From contig JAGTTD010000001.1 in the NCBI GenBank assembly GCA_018398585.1, positions 6,202,501 to 6,266,500 of the forward strand: DNA of 64,000 nt, in the 5' to 3' direction. Made by a program: the position numbers and the translations under genes. The notes beneath the pieces were generated by a model. It saw nothing but the letters and a program-made list of their open reading frames with translations. It was not told the origin of the DNA and searched no databases. This stretch comes from Simmondsia chinensis. Its lineage: Eukaryota > Streptophyta > Magnoliopsida > Caryophyllales > Simmondsiaceae. Shown here piece by piece: positions 1 through 10,760 of the stretch; position 1 is the stretch's first letter, and each line of letters begins with the position of its first letter.

Positions 1-690
1 AGACAAATTGTAGGGGTTTGGATGCTCCTCCATTTTCAACCCCAGCTTATGGATTGCTTCCTCGGAGATGGCGTTCTCACAACTCCTAGAGTCAATGACT
101 AGGTGGCACACCCTCTCGCCAATCATGTATGTTGTCTAGAAGATATTATATTGAAGTCAATTATCTCCTTCTGCTTCCTTAGATGTGAATCAAACTCTCC
201 TGACCACTAATGAATGTCCCTTGTCACTTGCAGCCTCCTCTTCACCAAGTGACGCCAGCTCGCCCTGAGCTTCTTCTGTCATTACCACGCCATCATCAAC
301 AAACTTTGGAATATCATCCCAAAGCCTAGACTCCCACCTCCGATCACCTAAACAATCAGAAGCTCCGATAATCGGCTAGGCTTCTCGCACATTTCACCCA
401 TGGTCTTAAACCTTCGAAAACGAATTGTGGTAACTCTCATCCGTATCTTCTTCTCCACCCTCTGGCGGTGGGTTTTGAGGCTGAGCCACCAGTGTTTGGT
501 TGGAATTCAACCCCAATTGGACCAAACACAACTCAATTTGTTAGAATTTCTCTTTTATCCCCTTGAATTTCCTCTCGGTCTGTTGTTGAAAATCACGCTC
601 ATATACGTCTTTGACGACAGCATCCCTTTGTCGCCCATGGGCCATCTCGGAAACCATTCCGAGCTCTAATACTAACTGATCCGACGCATA
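1..690 (-). pseudogene. Ty3/gypsy gag and protease fragment
   Basis: Read on the minus strand, bases 1-121 encode a retropepsin-like stretch in one frame (VCHLVIDSRSCENAIS, then HKLGLKMEEHPNPY), the usual start of the aspartic protease of plant gypsy elements. The active-site DSG is DSR here, so the enzyme would be dead. Further right, a 38-codon frame starts at 657 (MVSEMAHGRQ) and stops at 541; it looks like the N-terminus of gag. The stretch between is broken by stops and frameshifts. A degraded primer-binding site lies at about 661-676 (minus strand TTAGTATTAGAGC). The rest of pol lies to the left of the window. Long dead. Confidence 0.7.
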
Positions 691-1150
691 AATGGAAATT
701 AGGGGGAAACAGGAAGGTTCACAGCCATCCTTTTAATTTTTATTGCTAAAACAAGTAGAAACAAAGGAGAAAGTCTATTCGTAATTCTCACAACCAAAGA
801 ATTAGAAAGCACATAGAAAATTAATGAAAGTCTAAAATTGAATGAATAAAACCCTAGATTTTCTCTTCCTTAAATAGAAAAGTTTATTTGAACAAGAATA
901 AAAGACTTAAAGATAAAAAAGATAAATACAAAATTACTAATAATTGTCTATTAATCTAATAACTGAATAACCTAACAAATGTCAATCTCCCGAAGTCTTT
1001 ATCCAGCCGCGTCTCCTATCAACTTGCCAAGTCTGGAATACCCACCAAGCTTGCTAAGCCGCCAAGCCCATCCGCCATCTACCTATGGGCTGCATCATTC
1101 TCCTTGTGTTGGAGAGAATTTGTCCTTGAATTCGCTAATGATTCATGTGG
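690..1150 (-). mobile_element. 5' LTR/leader of the left-edge gypsy element
   Basis: This AT-rich block lies just upstream (minus sense) of the gag fragment. It is similar over several hundred bases to 59305-59690, the 5' LTR region of the gypsy element at the right of the window; both begin on the plus strand with GGAAATTAG and an AACAGGAAGGTTCA run. The outer boundary is uncertain because no second LTR and no target duplication are in view. Confidence 0.55.
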
Positions 1151-1575
1151 ATCATCCTCACTAAGGTATAAATAACTTTAAAAAACTCAATTCTCTTTCT
1201 TTCTCTCTCTATGCGCCCCGGCCCCCCCCCCCCCCCCTACTAACAGTGTTGTGGATGAACCACAGCACTGGATCTTTATCCAAAACATTATGGTCGATAT
1301 AAAACAAGTATGCTTCCTTTAAAATTTTTACGTGGCACAAACTTTCCATATGGTAAAATTAAAACACATTCAACCTATTTAAACATTGATATAACACATG
1401 AAATTAGACCAAAGATGTACAAAATCTTAGGAAACAATCAACTTCACATAGACATAGGCCAACCTCATACACACTCTCTTACTAGTACGAAAATGCATCA
1501 GCAAAAAGACTAAAACCCCCAAAGTGGAAGGGACGGAAAAGGTATCAGGGGTCCTCTAAAAATTTGTTATTGCAG
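1151..1575. other. Unassigned spacer with poly-C run
   Basis: No gene or element is recognised. It contains a CT-rich stretch followed by a C homopolymer at about 1221-1238. Confidence 0.5.
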
Positions 1576-1584
1576 TAAATATTA

Positions 1585-1934
1585 GGCTTAATTTACGCCA
1601 AGGGTCCCGTACATTGTTTATTATATTAATTTAGTTTTTGTACTTTTATTTGTGTTAATTTAGTCCTTGCACAATTCAAAATATTTCAATTTGATTCTTA
1701 AAAAAAAAATTATGTTAAGTTTTTAATAAAATTTTTAATAACTTGGCCACGAATTGGATTAAATTCCGTAAACGGATGAATTTATAATAAATTATTTGCA
1801 TCTAATATATTTTTAGTATTCAAATTACGTATTTAACTGAACTTAAATTTGACTAAATGGCTAAACTGACATATTTTAAATTATTTAGAGACTAAATCAA
1901 CACAAAGTATAAGAATCTTTAACATAAATAACCG
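1585..1934. mobile_element. Mutator-type MITE with 9 bp TSD
   Basis: The element is flanked by a perfect 9 bp duplication TAAATATTA (1576-1584 and 1935-1943). Its ends are imperfect inverted repeats: the left end begins GGCTTAATTTACGCC and the reverse complement of the right end reads CGGTTATTTATGTTAAAG. The inside holds paired 'aatttagt' type motifs in opposite orientations. A 9 bp duplication with long imperfect inverted repeats is typical of Mutator-like elements. There is no coding capacity, so it is non-autonomous. Confidence 0.65.
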
Positions 1935-1943
1935 TAAATATTA

Positions 1944-2675
1944 TTTTGTGGTTAACCATTATATTTTAAATATCTTCCCACTTGTGTCCACTTCCTACTA
2001 CAACAGTGATGAACAGCGAACAATGATGTAAACAGTGATGAACAGTAGACTCCTTTGTTGGCATCTCTCTTGTTGGATCTATAAATACAAGAAGTCTATG
2101 TAAATGGAAGTTATGAATGAAAGAAGAAAAAGGAACTTTTACTTTTGATTTAAAAAAAAAAAAAGAATTTTTATTGTCTTTTATATATTTGATACTTTTA
2201 ATATCTTGTATTTTAATTTTATAGTAGTTATATTGTAAATTTACTTTGTCATACACCATTATTTATAAACAAAAGAATTACTATTAATACCTAATAGATT
2301 ATAGATACTTGCATGTGTTCAGTATATTATGATATGTCAACAAGATATAGTATAATATCGATAAATTAATACGCGATAAATTAATAAACTTGATTAAATA
2401 ATATTTTTTGGCCAATTTCAAATTGGAATTAATATTATAAATAATATCTTAATTAATTAATAAATTCTTATAACCTTAAAAATATTATCTTATAAAAGTT
2501 TAATTGTACTTGACAGAAAAATATGGGGGACAAGACCGTAGGTAAAAGCATTCATTACCATCATACCAAAGCTGTACCATGTTTGCAAAACCTCAAACAT
2601 TTAATAAATAAACAAATTTAATGTTTAGCTCCTAAGCAACTTGAAAAAGGGAACATGGAGATTTTTGTATTTTAT
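1944..2675. other. AT-rich intergenic stretch
   Basis: Nothing is recognised beyond AT-rich, homopolymer-containing DNA. Confidence 0.5.
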
Positions 2676-2966
2676 TTTTTAATATAAAATTATTTTTGAG
2701 CTTTCATTCATCAGTATAAACTTTTAAGATAGTTTATTTTTTTAATATGGTATTAGAACATTGTTAATCAAAAGTCATGAGTTCGAATCCCAACAACCCC
2801 CACTATCAATATTGAAATAACATAAACACAAGATATGCGGTGGGCCTGCGCATTATCACGTTTCTAACCTAATAGGCAATCATGTGAGGGGGTATGTTAC
2901 AGTATAAAATTATTTTTGGGTCTTCATCCTTCAAATTAAGCCTTTAGGGCAGTTGGTTCTTTAACA
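2676..2966 (+). mobile_element. TRIM element, copy 1
   Basis: Two direct repeats of about 72 bp (about 2676-2747 and 2895-2966) share 'TATAAAATTATTTTTG' and end near 'TTAATA/TTAACA'. The first is followed by a tRNA-iMet type primer site (TGGTATTAGAACA, 2748-2760). The second is preceded by a polypurine tract (GTGAGGGGG). The interior is only about 150 bp, has no coding capacity and contains GAGTTCGAATCCC. This is the structure of a terminal-repeat retrotransposon in miniature. Related copies lie at 49374, 60915 and 62126. No target duplication was identified. Confidence 0.7.
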
Positions 2967-3323
2967 CCAGTAAGCGGGGCAGGAGAAGGGAACATTTGAA
3001 CCTTGGACATTAATACATAAAACGTTCACATGGATCACGCTCGGAGTAAGCACTAAGTATTTTGGGTCATAAACAAGCTTCCAAGAACGAGCTCATATAA
3101 GTTTGCTAGGTGTCGTCGTTTCATTTCACAGTTTTAGTTGGTCACAGTATATTGAGATGTCGGTCTGTTGTTGTGGAGTTGTACTAGGGTATTGATGCAT
3201 GTGGAGTTATATATTCAGGTACTTAATGATTGGTGGTTCAGATGCATCGTTTTGTTCTGGATAGGTACTTTGCTAATTGTGTGGTTGTGGTATGTGGCGT
3301 TCACAAGGTCTTCGGTAGATGTT
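2962..3323 (+). repeat. Tandem duplication unit A, left part
   Basis: Unit A matches 20821-21185 (unit B) closely, from 'cacc(a/g)gtaa' through 'gcactaagta', 'gggtcataaacaagcttcca' and 'cagttttagttggt'. It is interrupted at 3324 by a LARD element. No coding function is apparent. Confidence 0.75.
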
Positions 3324-4150
3324 GTTGAAAAAATGATACAAGGTAATTTTTAGTTTTATAGGAGAGTTGTATCCCACATTGAAAAAATAGTGTGGGTGAT
3401 CCTTTTCTTAACGGGTATATTTATTTTTCGGATAATATTTTAACTGCGGCTATTTACTGATCGTTTACCCGCTACTAGCCATTTAGGGTCATTAATATTG
3501 TGACAGTTGGTAATTTATTGACAACATAGCCGTTCCAATTTATTACGTCTGTTTATAGCCGTTGAAATTCATTACAGCCTATGACTTAATGCTTGTTATT
3601 GTTTATAGCTGTTAGAATTCATTGCACCCTTTTTTTTTTTAATACTTATTATCATTTTCTATGCTATATATATGCCATTAGCTATAAAAACCAAAAGCAC
3701 ACACTCTCGGCCTCTCTCTCTCTCTCTCGATTTTTCTCTCTCCTCAAAATTTGGGCAAAGTTCAAGGCACTCCTACCCAGTAATTAACGAGTGCACGTTA
3801 AGAGTCGGATCGGGTTAATCCTGGAGGACGGCCTCAAGTTATACTGTGTGCACCGGAGCAGCGGCGAAATCGTCTTTTAGGATAGTGGCCTTTACCACGG
3901 CGTGATATCATTGTTCTTGTAAGATCTTTCTAATTGCTCTCTCCTAGTTACAATGTGCGTTGCTATGCTTGAAAATTGGTCAATTTTCGAACAATTATTT
4001 GATTGCTATATTTAGATAATTATTTCTAAATTTTTTGTAATTTTTCAGTATTTTTTCTCTACAGTATTTCTATATTTTTCACTGCAGTATTTTAGTATTC
4101 TCGTAGTAATTTTCATTGTATTTCACTGTTATTAGTCAATTTTTCTAACA
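3324..4150 (+). repeat. LARD 5' LTR
   Basis: 827 bp, TG...CA. Contains TATA-like motifs at about 3666-3690, a CT microsatellite at about 3713-3729, and a GC-richer block at about 3790-3910 holding TCGTCTTTTAG (3870-3880), the complement of the motif directly after the LTR (4153-4163). Confidence 0.9.
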
Positions 4151-7100
4151 ATCTAAAAGACGACATGTGTAGAAAGTTGATAGCGTATGGTGAAACAAAC
4201 ATAAACAATTAATGGTACACATGAGTACAAGCATAACAATATGCGATTAGGATACAATAGAGTTGAATTTGTTTTGAGGAGTACGGGTATGACGACTGTT
4301 AGTCAAGGAGAAAGGTGAATAACATATAGTACATAACGTCGAAAGAATGATTTACTTAGAAAGTATAGTAATTGATACAGTATTACACTAACAAAAGGAA
4401 GGCTCATTCGGATAAAACAAGGAATATAGAAAGGTATGAGACATACTGAAGCCCAGAATTAAAATAAATAAATAAAAAAGTGTCCACTAGAAATTGTAGT
4501 ACCAAATAAGGATTAACTAGTCCTATATTTATTTAATATAAAATATCATCTAGGTAAATATATTCTTGATTATGGTTATTCGTGCAAAATATAATATGGC
4601 TCGAAAGAAATATAGGGAATTTAAGATGGTTTGATTGCATGCGTTACTCTTTATACGAGTTCAATGTTATTTTCTTCAATTTTATTAATGTCGGCCATTG
4701 TCTCATTTATTGACTATAAAGAGGTATAACATGATTGATGTTAATTTTGGCTCGGGCACATATTTTTGAGGTTTGCATATAAAAATATTGTCTAAATTAA
4801 GTAGACATACCTCTTAATAATCTGTGATTTCATTCGCACTAGCTGTTTAATGTCAGCTATGATTATGGGTAGCTGTTATGGAACATTGTCCAAGAAAGGT
4901 ATGGCAACACCCTTGTTCAACATTATGAAATCATAGAGTATTAAATTACAATGTTGAATTTCACAGGAAAAATATAATTCCACTAGCCGTAATGGGAAAG
5001 ATCTTACAATGTTGAATTCCATAGTAATAAATTGTTCCGTTCAACTGTTATGGCACATAGCAACCCCCTCATTCAACATTTAATAATCTGGATTTCACAG
5101 AAAAAATATTGTATTTAACTGAGTTCTATTGTCTCATGCGATACACATATTAAGTCACTTCTTTTGTTGAGGTAAACTCACATTTATATGACTTATACTA
5201 TGAGCTAGTGAAATGTGGAGGCATTGTCTTGTAGGACAACAATAGTTATCCCCGGGGGGCGGGGGGAGAGAAAGGAACCTTATGTGGAATGCACTACTCT
5301 GGACTTCTCGAAGGATAATGTGAATTATGTTGGATTTTATCTAGTTAGGTTGAGGTAATCCCATTACAGCCTAGTAGGGATATATGAAAGATAGTAACCT
5401 GATGTGTTTAATCAATTATCAGTTGAGTATATGATAAAAGGGCAATATGAGAACTCGGTGGAGTTATGTTATGGTTGAACATGATTGTTAATATGATAAA
5501 TGAATTAGAATAAAACCCAAAAACACTGTAAGGAAATCATGAAATTAGTTGATTCCATTTTTAAAGAGACAATAATAATCACACATGGTATGTTTAAGTT
5601 TTAACCATGAGATTAACCTTATATGTGAGAGTTGGTTCTCTTGCATATTTGGAGTGACATAAGTGGAATAGTTGATTCTTGTAAAAGGCGAATAGGACTT
5701 GTGAGATCTTGTGAAAATCTATGTGTGATTTGTATATTGGTCTCCATGTTGATGTGTTTCATGGATTTTCCTTGGCTATGGTTGAAGCATTGTGAATATG
5801 TTGTTACTTATTGTTTGAAGTGATGATAAACATGTTGTTTATGGACTGTTTTCAAGTTGAATATGTTGCTACTTGATGTGCTATATGTTGTGTACATACT
5901 GCAGATTATGACATTTAGCTGCTGAATATTGCTGTCCATACTGGTGTTATGCTGGTTGTTAGACTGTTTTGCTGAATTTTAGCCAAGAGTTGGGAAAAAC
6001 ATGATATATTTTAGTCATATAAGGACTTGTGCTGTCTTTGGAGACTTATTATGCCCTTAGAATTATTGTTTCATGTCTTCTTTTCTAGTTTTGGGAAAAG
6101 GATAAGGTGCAAGTCATATGAGAAACTTGATTAATTATAGGCTTGGTATTTAGCTTGGGTCTAGATACCTTATTTGGATTATTGTCATATGTTGTATGCT
6201 CATGTTGGTCACTTGGATAACATATTGTATGACCCTAGTGTTCACTTGATGAGGAGAAAAATGTGGCATCGTGTCACAAGCAAAATACGCTAAGGTGATT
6301 GATAGCATTATGGTTTGATGAAAAACAAAACATTCATCCTATTATTTCATATGTCAGTGGTAGACCTAGTCTACATACATTGATCCAAATAATGAATGTT
6401 GAAGTGCTGTAATTAAATTGTTGAGGTACTAGTAATGTACTATAAATGGGGTTTACATTGTAAAATACTCCTTCTTGTGTTGGATATATGATATCAATAA
6501 GAGATATTCTACTAATGACAATGTATTTAGGCTCATTAGTAAGCTATATTTTTTTTGTCATACCCCTCTAAAACCTGCATTGTTTACTGAGTTGGCAGGT
6601 AGAAAAATTAAATGGCTTAGAAATGTAGTGTGAGACATTCCATTGTGGGGGTTATAAGAGCGCTTGAGAGCCTATAAGATATATTGTCTGATCATAATCT
6701 TTTCTAATTAATTTTTTTTTGCTAATATATGCTAGTTATATCTAGCTTATGGAAATTGATTATGGTAGAAATATTATTTTGGTGACTGTCCAAAGACAAT
6801 GCAAATAGCTTGATGATGCCAGCACTTGGGCTCGAGAGCCTTGCAGAGGCTTGGGTTGCATTATAAACGCACGTAGTGATTTATGGTCTTCTATACCTAT
6901 TTCTTTTGATATCACTAAAATTTGATACAACACTGGTAATATATGAACTACCTTTAATAGTAATAATGCATGTATTCTAAGTATGATGAGAATGGTTATA
7001 TGATCTCTTGTGACCTAAAATGGTGGTGATCCAATCAATTTGAGATGATAATTGTGATGATATGTGAAATTGACAAATTTGCGGTATATGACTTTTGTGC

Positions 7101-7429
7101 CAACTGTATGTACGCTATACGTACGATATGTGTACCATTTGAGTACTTAGGGTGGAGATATGATTTTATTGATATAATATTTGCTCCACTATTATGTTAT
7201 ACTGACTCTTGTTGAAGTTGACAGCCGTTGGAGCTAGTTGTTTAGCAGCTCGTTGCAGATATCTCAATCTGGGGGTAAGAGCAACTCGTGATTGATGTTG
7301 GCAGTGGTCAACTCTCAAGTACCGTTTTATTCCAATACAGTATTGAGATGCCATATATGATGGTTGAGCTTGGTACTTTAACCTAACCTATAGTCTGTAA
7401 CAAATAGTGTGGACACTGCACACTTGATG
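4151..7429 (+). other. LARD interior without coding capacity
   Basis: Begins with the motif ATCTAAAAGACGAC right after the LTR, the position where a primer site would lie; it does not resemble the tRNA-iMet complement. The following 3.2 kb has stops in all frames, is AT-rich, and has no similarity to gag or pol that I can recognise. A short G-run lies at about 5250-5270. Confidence 0.7.
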
Positions 7430-7612
7430 GGTTTGGTAAGAGGAGACATATTCATCTCAGACATAAGATCATAAACGATCTACTCAAAAGAAAGTGATAT
7501 CACTAAATTGTGTAAGGCTTGAAAAAAACCATGTGGATTCGTTGATAAAGATGCTATGTCGAAAAAAGATTGTGGAAACATCGAGGGGCACGAGACTAAA
7601 GTCTATACATAA
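7430..7612 (+). pseudogene. RNase H C-terminal remnant in the LARD
   Basis: The nucleotide sequence aligns with the end of the RNase H frame of the copia at 41196-47750 (minus strand, about 42770 down to 42600), for example 'catctcagacataa' and 'gaaacatcgaggggcacgag'. The frame is broken. It shows that the LARD arose from a coding copy by loss or replacement of the upstream coding region, and is not an unrelated element. Confidence 0.75.
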
Positions 7613-8215
7613 ATAAATTGTGATGTATCCAATCTGGTCTTAACAGGTTCAATGTGAAAAGTCATAGTTTCATTCAAGGAATGCATTGTATTTTATGTTG
7701 TCCCTCCCTACGATGTGACAGTGCGAAGACGAGTCCATAGCCATACGTTTAGTGGTGTAAGCAACGCTTGCACTTGATGGACATTGTCTGTACATTACCA
7801 AGGGGTGAGGTTGAGCTTTAGCTCCTAATGGACCCATATCCATATGTTTGGTGGTGTGCGGCAAAACACACTTGATGGGATCCACCTATATAGGTGTGAG
7901 AATGTGGCCGCTCCCTATGAAGGTTTAAGACTTGCCTTCTAGAGCACCTATGAATATCCAGGATGAGCGCATGGCCAATAAAATGGGTCAAACCGCAGGA
8001 GCTGCCGAGATTTGGAGTTTGGTATGTGTCCGAGTGGAAGACTATACAACCCCTTGTGAGGTTCAAGATGAAAGTCACCTTGCAAGATGTTGGTCCTAAA
8101 CTTGGGTTACACTAGGTGACGATTCAAGTCGCGAGACATCGGCACTGAAAACTGAACTTCCTTTGCCCAATCTGTTCTTTTTTGTTCTCTTCCGTTTGTA
8201 TTCTTTGTGGGGGAT
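7613..8215 (+). promoter_or_regulatory. Conserved 3' noncoding region with two hairpin units
   Basis: Colinear with 42593-42003 (minus strand) of the coding copia. Two units about 99 bp apart each form a nested hairpin. Unit 1: outer stem TCCAT (7734-7738)/ATGGA (7777-7781), inner stem GTGTAAGC (7755-7762)/GCTTGCAC (7766-7773). Unit 2: outer stem CCCAT (7833-7837)/ATGGG (7875-7879), inner stem GTGTG (7854-7858)/CACAC (7867-7871). The stem bases differ between units in ways that keep pairing. It lies directly before the polypurine tract and 3' LTR. A cis-acting role such as packaging, dimerisation or RNA stability is inferred from conservation in a protein-less element. Confidence 0.6.
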
Positions 8216-9038
8216 TGTTGAAAAAATGATACAAGCTAACCTTTAGTTTTATAGGGGAGTTGTATCCCATATTGAAAAAATAGTGTGGGTGATCCTTTTC
8301 TTAATGGGTATATTTATTTTTCGGATAATATTTTAACCGCAGCTATTTGCTAATCGTTTACCCGCTACTAGCCATTTAGGGTCATTAATATTGTGACAGT
8401 TGGTAATTTATTGACAATATAGCCGTTGCAATTTATTACGTCCGTTTATAGTCGTTGAATTTATTACAGCCTATGACTTAATGCTTGTTACCGTTTATAG
8501 CCGTTGGAATTCATTGCACCTGTTTTTTAATACTTGTTATCATTTTCTACTCTGTATATATGCCATTAGCTATAACAACCAAAAACACACGCTCTCGGCC
8601 TCTCTTTCTCTCTCTTGGTTTTTCTCTCTCCTCAAAATTTGGGCAAAGTTCAAGGCACTCCTACCCAGCAATTAATGAGCGCACGCTAAGAGTCGGATCG
8701 GGTTAATCCTGGAGGATGGCCGCTGGTTATACTGTGTGCACCGGAGCAACGGCGAAATCGTCTTTTAGGACAGTGGCCTTTACCACGGCGCGATATCATC
8801 GTTCTTGTAAGATCTTTCTAATTTCTCTCTCCTAGTTGTAATGTGCATTGCTATGCTTGAAAATTGGTCAATTTTCGAACAATTATTTGATTGCTATGTT
8901 TAGATAATTATTTCTGAATTTTCTATAATTTTTCAGTTTTTTTTTGCTGCAGTATTTCTATATTTTTTATTGCAGTATTTTAGTATTCTCATTGTAATTT
9001 TTACTGTATTTTACTGTTATTAGTCAATTTTTCTAACA
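8216..9038 (+). repeat. LARD 3' LTR
   Basis: 823 bp, closely similar to 3324-4150 with scattered substitutions. Preceded by the polypurine tract. Contains TCGTCTTTTAG at 8759-8769. Confidence 0.9.
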
Positions 9039-9125
9039 GATGCTAGGTGGATCTTCAGTAGATTTGTGTCCACATGGCATTATTTGAGTTTTCCATCCCA
9101 CGAGTGCTTGATATGGACCTCTCTA
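9039..9125 (+). repeat. Tandem duplication unit A, middle part
   Basis: Lies between two retrotransposons. Its 'ccca(c/g)gagtgctt(g/a)atatg(g/a)acc' matches about 21243-21268 of unit B, so the two insertions hit the same duplicated unit. Confidence 0.65.
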
Positions 9126-9305
9126 TTAATGTAAATAATCTATATTATTGAATGAGTATTGAGAGGTATAAAGGGGCTTTTATTTAGGCATATAGCAAAA
9201 GCACAAAGACCAATCTACCTTTATGGAACACATAAGTCATGGGGTAGTGTGGTAATATACCTAAACTCTAGAATGGGAAAATATCTTAGAGAATATTCTA
9301 ATAGA
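9126..9305 (-). repeat. 3' LTR of the split copia
   Basis: About 180 bp, matching 20598-20775. Its terminal TG and CA have decayed, judged by comparison with the other copy. Confidence 0.75.
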
Positions 9306-9379
9306 CCCCCTCAATCTGAGTGGGGCAGCAGCACTCGAAGATTGTATTTGTGTTATTGGAATCGATCAGCAGGTAGCCC

Positions 9380-10525
9380 TTTTGTGAGGATGTCAGCTAC
9401 CTATTTGGTCTTGGGTGTGTAGCGAACTTGAAGATCTCCTTTGAGCACTTTTTCCCGAACATAGTGGAAATCAGCGTCAACATGTTTGCTACGATCATTG
9501 GAAACGGGGTTTGCTGCAAGGTAAGAGGCAGAGACATTGTCACAGTAAACAGTTATCGGCCCTGGGTGGCGAAGTGCGAGGTCCCGCATTAGGTACCGAA
9601 TCTAGTCACTTTCGGTTACAGATTGAGCAACAGCCCTGTACTTAGATTCAGTGGTGGATTTCGAAACCGTGGCTTGCTTCTTGGCCCTCCATGAATTAAG
9701 GTTGGGACCTAAGTAGACAACATATCATGTGGTGGAGCGGCGAGTTTCAGAACACCTACTCCAATCAGCATCAGCAAAGGGAGTGACAGAGAGGGTATGA
9801 GCAGGCGCTAGGAGGAGGCCATGATTGGGAGTGGACTTAAGGTATCAGAGGATGTGTTTGACTGCCTGCCAATGCGGGATGAATTGAAAGACGAGGTTAA
9901 CGGCATAGCATATATTTGGTCAGGTCATGATAACGTATTGAAGGGATCCTATGGCACTCCTATACGTAGTGGGATCCTCAAGTGGCTCCCCTTCACTCAT
10001 AGAGAGGTGTGCTCATGTGGGAAGAGGGGTTTTAACCGGTTTGGCATCGAAAAGATCATGTTTGGTGAGAAGGTCCATGGTGTACTTGTGTTGATTAAGG
10101 AAAAGACCAGTTTTGGTTCGTTGGGCCTCAATCCCAAGGAAGAGGTGCAAGGGTCCAAGGTCTTTCATGGCGAACTGGGTAGATAGGGAGTTAACAAGGT
10201 TGTCAAGGTGGTTGGAGTCATTTCCTATTAGGATTATGTCATCAACATATAAAAGTCGACATGTGATATGTGATTTAGACTGATGGATAAACAAAGAAGG
10301 GTCAGCACGACAATAAACAAAACCAAGACGAAGTAAAAACGCACTAAACCGTTGGAACCATGCTCGAGGTGCCCATTTAAGTCCATATAGCATCTTTCTT
10401 AAGCGGCAGACATAGTTGGGATATTTGGGATGTATGAGCCCTTGTGGTTGCTTCATGTAAACCTATTCTTTGAAAAAACCATGTAGGAATGCATTTTTGG
10501 CATCCAACCGCCTAATAGGCTAGTT
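9380..10525 (-). pseudogene. Copia RT (C-terminal part) and RNase H
   Basis: At 10013-10456 the minus strand encodes the RT core: MKQPQG, LYGLKWAPRAW, then LLYVDDIILIG with the catalytic YVDD intact, and MKDLGPLHLFLGIE. Upstream, LDAKNAFLHG is visible at about 10470-10510, with a stop between it and VYMKQPQG. At 9401-9589 the end of RNase H is seen (VYCDNVSASYLAANP). Frameshifts and stops separate the parts. The frame breaks off at the CACTA insertion and resumes at 17010. Confidence 0.85.
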
Positions 10526-10555
10526 GTAAACATAAATGGCCTAACCCAACCGTCA

Positions 10556-10760
10556 AAAATCGTTGCATATTCACAAATAACCGTTGCATTATGTCTAAGG
10601 CGACAATTGCATGATCATTGCATTAGGAAGCGTCGCCTATTCTATAGGCAACGCTTTTTCAATAATAGGCAACGGTTTCAAAATTTTACCAAATAGGCAA
10701 CGGTTCTATCAAAGGCAACGGTTTTAGGCAACAGTTCTAGTTAACAATTAGAAAACTGTT
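10556..10760. repeat. Left subterminal repeat cluster of the CACTA-like element
   Basis: At least six copies of (A)GGCAACG(G)TT or its complement, with TTGCAT variants, within 200 bp. Further TTGCCTAT / GGTAACACA motifs continue to about 10930. Confidence 0.75.

Larger units (their letters stand above)
3324..9038 (+). mobile_element. LARD, non-autonomous copia-type LTR element
   Basis: Two LTRs (3324-4150 and 8216-9038) begin TGTTGAAAAAATG and end TTTTTCTAACA. The flanking pentamers are GATGT (3319-3323) and GATGC (9039-9043), a target duplication with one mismatch. The polypurine tract TTTGTGGGGGA precedes the 3' LTR. The interior of about 4 kb has no gag, integrase or reverse transcriptase. 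Only the last part of an RNase H frame (7430-7612) remains, followed by a 3' noncoding region nearly colinear with that of the coding copia at 41196-47750. The LTRs are also related to that copia. This is therefore a large retrotransposon derivative that must have used proteins from a coding relative. Confidence 0.9.

Noticed and set aside
2748..2800. TRIM interior with GGTTCGAAT-like box as a tRNA gene
   Set aside because: The TGGTATTAGA part is a primer site complementary to tRNA-iMet, and the spacing to the B-box-like motif does not give a cloverleaf.
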